A stretch of 64,000 nt of DNA from Gamsiella multidivaricata (lineage: Eukaryota > Mortierellomycota > Mortierellomycetes > Mortierellales > Mortierellaceae). The stretch covers positions 558,001-622,000 of the forward strand of contig NW_026251710.1 of assembly GCF_025024155.1 (NCBI RefSeq). Direction: 5' to 3'. A program made the translations under genes and the position numbers. The notes under the pieces are model-generated. The model did no database searches, was not told the origin of the DNA, and was given only the letters and a program-made list of their open reading frames with translations. Positions 59,763 through 64,000 of this stretch are shown here, piece after piece. Every line of letters starts with the position of its first letter. Positions within the stretch are counted from its first letter, which is position 1.

Positions 59763-62700
59763 CTAGAGAGGGAGTTCCACAGAAGAGGACGGTACAGCCG
59801 CAACTCCTGCGTCGTCATCTTCCTCGTCTCCGTCCAAATCCCCCTCGTCTTCCTCCCCCTCTCCATACTTGACATCGTCATCATCGTCCACCTCCACATC
59901 TCCATATCCCATCGATTTCTTCTCCGCCCCAGTTTTCAGGGACGACGATACTCCAGACAGATCATCCTTCCTGGCTGCCGCTGCTACTGCCGCCGCCGCC
60001 GCTGCCGACAAAAGGTTCGAACCTTTGGTACCCAACACAGAACTTGACGGCGGTAGCGATGCTCCATCGGCGCCAAGAACAATGACATGTGAGATCGAAT
60101 TGCGTGTTCCGTTCACCAGAGCCGCCGTGCTTGAGCGCTCCTCCTTCGGCTGCTTCTTGAACAGCTTGGTCATGTAATCCTTGACAAACCGCCGGATCTT
60201 GTTCTTTATCACCGTCGTGACCTCCGTCAGCTCTCCCGCCTTGAAAGTCTTTGATCGCATCTCCTTGTCAGCAATCAAGTGTGTAATCTATATGAAAGAG
60301 AGTCAATATCGGTCTTTAGAAAAATCCGTGATCCATAATATCGTCTTGGGTCGACAGCGATAGACATGGATACTTACCCTGCGTGCGTGTTTCTTGAATG
60401 CTTCACTGGATCCCAGCTTAAACTTGTACTTGGCCATGTTTTTGACAACATTGGCGGAGATCTAATAAACAAAGCGAGCCGAGTCAGATTAGAAAGTGTC
60501 CAACTAAATGAATAGCACCTAGTTTCGATGGGGTAAAGCGTCTGTGTAGCACTTACAGCAGCCTTTAGGTCCTTCTCGTTCATGGCTTTCAGAGGCTTGC
60601 CGTTGTGTCGAGCCATCGATGGTGAGTGCATGGTCCCGGTTCGGTTGCTCGGCGAATCCACATCATGAACACTGGCACCCGCGCTACCGATGCCATTGGC
60701 GAGGTTCTTTTGTTTCTGTTTATCATATGCTCGTCCAATGACCTCCTGCAGCTGCTCCTGCGTGAATCCATCAATGTTAACCGGCTTTGGAGGCTCAGGC
60801 GTGGCTACCCTGGCCACATGAGTTTGCTGCGGCTGGTGATGATATGTGTGAGGCTGCGAGTAATGGGAAGCAGGTGCTTGGGGGATCGACTCTGAGGCGG
60901 ATGCAGTGGCCGCAGGTGGTTCCATTCTTGGAGGATCCCATTGTGTCGCCCGTGTAATTTCATTATAATAGTAAATCCGGCCCTCAGAGTCGCTGGCTTT
61001 AGCCCAGTTGGGAGGTAACTCGGCCGGAGGTGGATGGTTGGATGGTGATAGATACGTACGCGTGGATGGGTTGCGGTGGTCATAGCGGGATTTGGGGTAG
61101 TGGGGATAGCTGGAGGACGAATGACGGTAGTAATGAGAATGATGATAGCCACTTCCACCGTGGCTGCCGTAACGCGGATGAGGATAGTCACCATGGCCAC
61201 TACTGCTCCTGTAATGGTAATCGCCTACATGCTGAGATGATGAAGGGCCACTGCTCCCAGAAGGACCGACAGCCTGAGCAGAATGCTCTATTGACGGTGC
61301 AGCGGGGCTAGAGTCCTGCTGATCTCCTGACAAAGAGTAGTTCCGCAGAAGCGTGGATGCCAATGGCGCCGCCGGACTGCTGATCCTGGAGATGATGACT
61401 GGGGGTGAGCTGACAGCCTTTTCCTCGGCAACAGTTCCACCAATATTTGCAGTCGAAGGTGCAGGGGTTCTTTGATCTGGCACATCGGTGTGCTGGGCTC
61501 CTGATTCTGAAGTTGCCACTTTTGCGATGTCGGCCTGTACTTGGCTGATTTCCAGTGGTTGAAGAACATGTTCTTTGGATGGCGTTGTTGAGCGGGATTT
61601 GTCTCCACCCCAGCTATCTTGACGAGTCGACGAGGAGGGCGACCTTTCGCGGTGTGCAAGAGCCCCTGGTGATAGTTCACGGTCCCTGGGTCTTGGAGAA
61701 GGCGGTGGATGCGCATAAGGATCGCGGTCTCGATAATCGCGAGGATCTCTGTAGTCACGATCGCGATCGTCTCTTAAGTCCCTAGGGTCCCTGGGGTCAC
61801 GCATATCCCTCATATCACGGTGATCTCTGTGGCTCCTGTAATCCCGCTCGTAGTCTCGCTCGCGATAGTAGTCGTAATAGCGATCTCGTTCCCGATCTCG
61901 TTCACTACGGTAATGTTCATAGCGTCCACGATCGTACCCACCCTTGGGCATACCATACGAGTCAATGCGGCCAAAGTCCGAACGATAACCGGCATCTCCT
62001 GAGCGACCATAAGATCCCTCTCTGTTATGCGGGTCGTGCCGTCCATAGTCCATACGACCATAACCATTGTCGCGACTGTCGCGACCGTCGCGTCCGTAGG
62101 CATCTCCCATCCTTGCATAAGGGTCCGATGCGCGCTGAGGATCTGATCGCGGACCGTATTCCACAGAATCGTAAGGATAGGTGTGATATCTTGTTGGATC
62201 GTGTGGGATAGTGGCGGAATCTATGTCCTCTAGTGGCGTCTGAACTGTATTATTCTCAAACTTGCTTCGTTTCTCCATGCCGGCAGGTGTAGAGGCACGA
62301 TCTTCATCTTCGTACTGTCGTTTGCATAATCCCTCGGCAGATCCTGATCCATTCGATTCTACAGGCGACATGAAACTGGATGGCTCATCGATTGGTGTAC
62401 TAACGGCATCCGTGGAAGCAGCTGCAGCCTTAAAAAGTTCCATATAAAAAAATAAAATAAAAAAAGCAGAGTCAAGATCAGTATGAAGGTTGGTGACAAG
62501 AAAGAACATATCGCTACAGACCATAGAGTCAACTTACCACTTTCTTGGCTTTTGGAATTCTATAACTTGGCTTCAATTCTTTCCACTGAGTCAAGACAGC
62601 CTGTGCCATGTCCTTGGACGGACACTCTGCTCCATCAGCAACCTCTTGAATAGCTTCCTCGATCTGGGAGTCCTCGATGGCGTTCCTGGATAGCAGCGGG

Positions 62701-64000
62701 ATGTTGGGCAAGACGAACATGATACCCATGACAATATCCGGCTCATCCTTGTAGTGTCGCAGCCACGCCTTGAGAATAACAAGACCGTGCAAGACCAGAA
62801 AACGCCGCAGACAGGCCCGTTCGGTTGTTGCCATCAGTTTCGCGAGTAGGCGCTTGCTCTTTTGGACCTTAGGCTTCATGAACATAATGCGCGCCAGTTT
62901 TTCCATCAGGATTGGGTCTTCAATGCCACGAGTCATCTTTCGCTGCTCATACTCGACCTCATAATCGCCATCGTTGCCTTTCTCCTTCTTTGGATGCCGG
63001 AGACTGATCTGGTTTTCGAGGTCGATTTCATCTTCATCCTCCACTTCATCCAGGTTGTTGTAGTTATCGAGCCTGGTGGCAGACGACCTCTTGTTACCGC
63101 CGATGAAGCCAGTGCAGTTTGGTTCACCACAATAGCATTTTTGGGCCTCGGCGCTATAGAATAAGATCACATTACAGTGGAATCGCCCGGTCAGAATACG
63201 ATGCGTGGTTCAACGAAAACAAAATATGACCGCAATAAGGTATCCAGTGATCTCTCTTACCCATAACGTTCAAATTGATAGTCAAAGGTAAGCTCCTCGC
63301 CTTCGGCCACGCGCTTAATGGTGAAAATACCAATCCTGAGTTTGGAGCCGACAACCCACTTTTCCAAATGACAGTTGGGGTTGCAAGAGTGGTTGATGAA
63401 GCGCGCAAGACATCCTCTTTTTGTGGCATCGATGACCTCGTCAGATTGGAGGGACATGAAGTAGAAGTGCTCTACGCCAGCCATAGAATATTCCCGTGTC
63501 CGTTTCACAAAACTGGAATGAGGTAATACCTCGCCGATATATTCCATCACAAACATCCCTCTATAAGATAAACAAGAGACCGAAGAACAAGATGGGTAAA
63601 TACACCTGAGGACGGTGTCTTTGTGCTCATATCATAGTGTATCACGAAGGACATGTTAACATACGCTGCGAGTCCCTCCATAGCCCGGAGACCATAGCCC
63701 TTCTTGTCGGTCTTGACAACGTCCACCTGCGCGTTTTGCTTTGTTTGAAACCTATGGAAAAGAAGAGAATCCAGGTTAGCGTCATGGCTTGGCAAAAAAT
63801 AAAAGAGCACTAGCGCACTCGAAGCTCTGAGGAATATTGCTGCTCACGTAATACTTTTCAAAAGTGTTTTGGAAACAAAGTGTTTTGGAAACAACAGCAT
63901 ACGAGTCCTTGGTACATCTCCAATAACATATGAAAGGGTGGCAACGTACCTCCTGTTTAGACAATAAGAACCGCATGGACAGTCATCCTCTATACACTCC
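59763..64000 (-). CDS. SET2: SET2 histone H3 lysine-36 methyltransferase (5' end outside window)
   Basis: Seven exons seen: 64000-63950 (partial), 63751-63665, 63560-63261, 63153-62538, 62428-60557, 60461-60378 and 60287-59763, about 1178 residues. Order: end of the AWS zinc-binding motif (CIEDDCPCGSYCLNR); SET domain with MFVMEYIGEVLPHSSF, RFINHSCNPNCHLEKW, then ELTFDYQFER; post-SET CYCGEPNCTG; a helical region consistent with the autoinhibitory/TFIIS-like part; a low-complexity Arg/Asp/Tyr-rich region; a WW domain (LPPNWAKASDSEGRIYYY through TQWDPP); and an SRI domain (NVVKNMAKYKFKLGSSEAF through NKIRRFVKDYMTKLF). Set2 rides on phosphorylated RNA polymerase II and methylates H3K36 during elongation. 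All key SET residues are present. A Glu/Asp-rich tail ends the protein. Confidence 0.96.

Overview
The window looks like nuclear DNA of a filamentous fungus, most likely an early-diverging one of the Mortierella type. The genes have several short spliceosomal introns with GTAAGT/GTATGT-like donors, untranslated regions rich in A/T homopolymers, and proteins full of poly-Q, Ser and Pro tracts. One large gene (7035-10618) carries an N-terminal module and a leucine-rich-repeat body that I associate with expanded Mortierellaceae families. That placement rests on family recognition, not on a search. No rRNA, tRNA, CRISPR array, intact transposon or virus was seen.

Layout. 1-6 kb: an F-box protein, a 7-exon peroxiredoxin and a cyclin-Q-like cyclin. 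6-20 kb: a decayed oligopeptide-transporter remnant, the large LRR protein and a PX-PB1 protein. 17.8-29 kb: tRNA CCA-adding enzyme, a cytochrome b5-acyl-CoA dehydrogenase fusion with a peroxisomal C-terminus, two tandem degenerate GTPase-like paralogues and a 2-oxoglutarate/Fe(II)-type oxygenase. 29.5-39.5 kb: an NFKBIL1-like J-type protein divergent from SLX9, elongation factor 2, and an acetate-transporter-family protein. 41-50 kb: a TBL-like PC-esterase-fold membrane protein with poly-Q, a single-pass membrane protein with a long Pro/Ser/Gln-rich tail, an Oca1/Siw14-type phosphatase and an oxidoreductase-like/cytochrome b5 reductase-like protein. 49.5-64 kb: a PHO80-type cyclin, a 4.7-kb gene-poor stretch, a Sel1-repeat protein, and the 3' six-sevenths of SET2, which runs off the right edge.

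Exon joins were worked out by hand from splice motifs, reading phase and family alignment from memory. Every multi-exon model given totals a whole number of codons. The genes form no operon-like pathway. Themes that recur are RNA and chromatin housekeeping (eEF2, SLX9, CCA1, SET2), probable peroxisomal redox and beta-oxidation (peroxiredoxin ending AHL, acyl-CoA dehydrogenase ending AKL), and CDK-partner cyclins (cyclin-Q-like and PHO80-like). Several long open frames, notably antisense to eEF2 and to the acyl-CoA dehydrogenase, are codon-bias shadows and were left out.

I did not find a clearly new multi-gene system. The best leads are the twin GTPase-like genes with damaged P-loops and a shared TATA element, the b5-acyl-CoA dehydrogenase fusion, the PC-esterase-like protein lacking catalytic residues, and an unexplained coding-like stretch near 54.65-55.17 kb.
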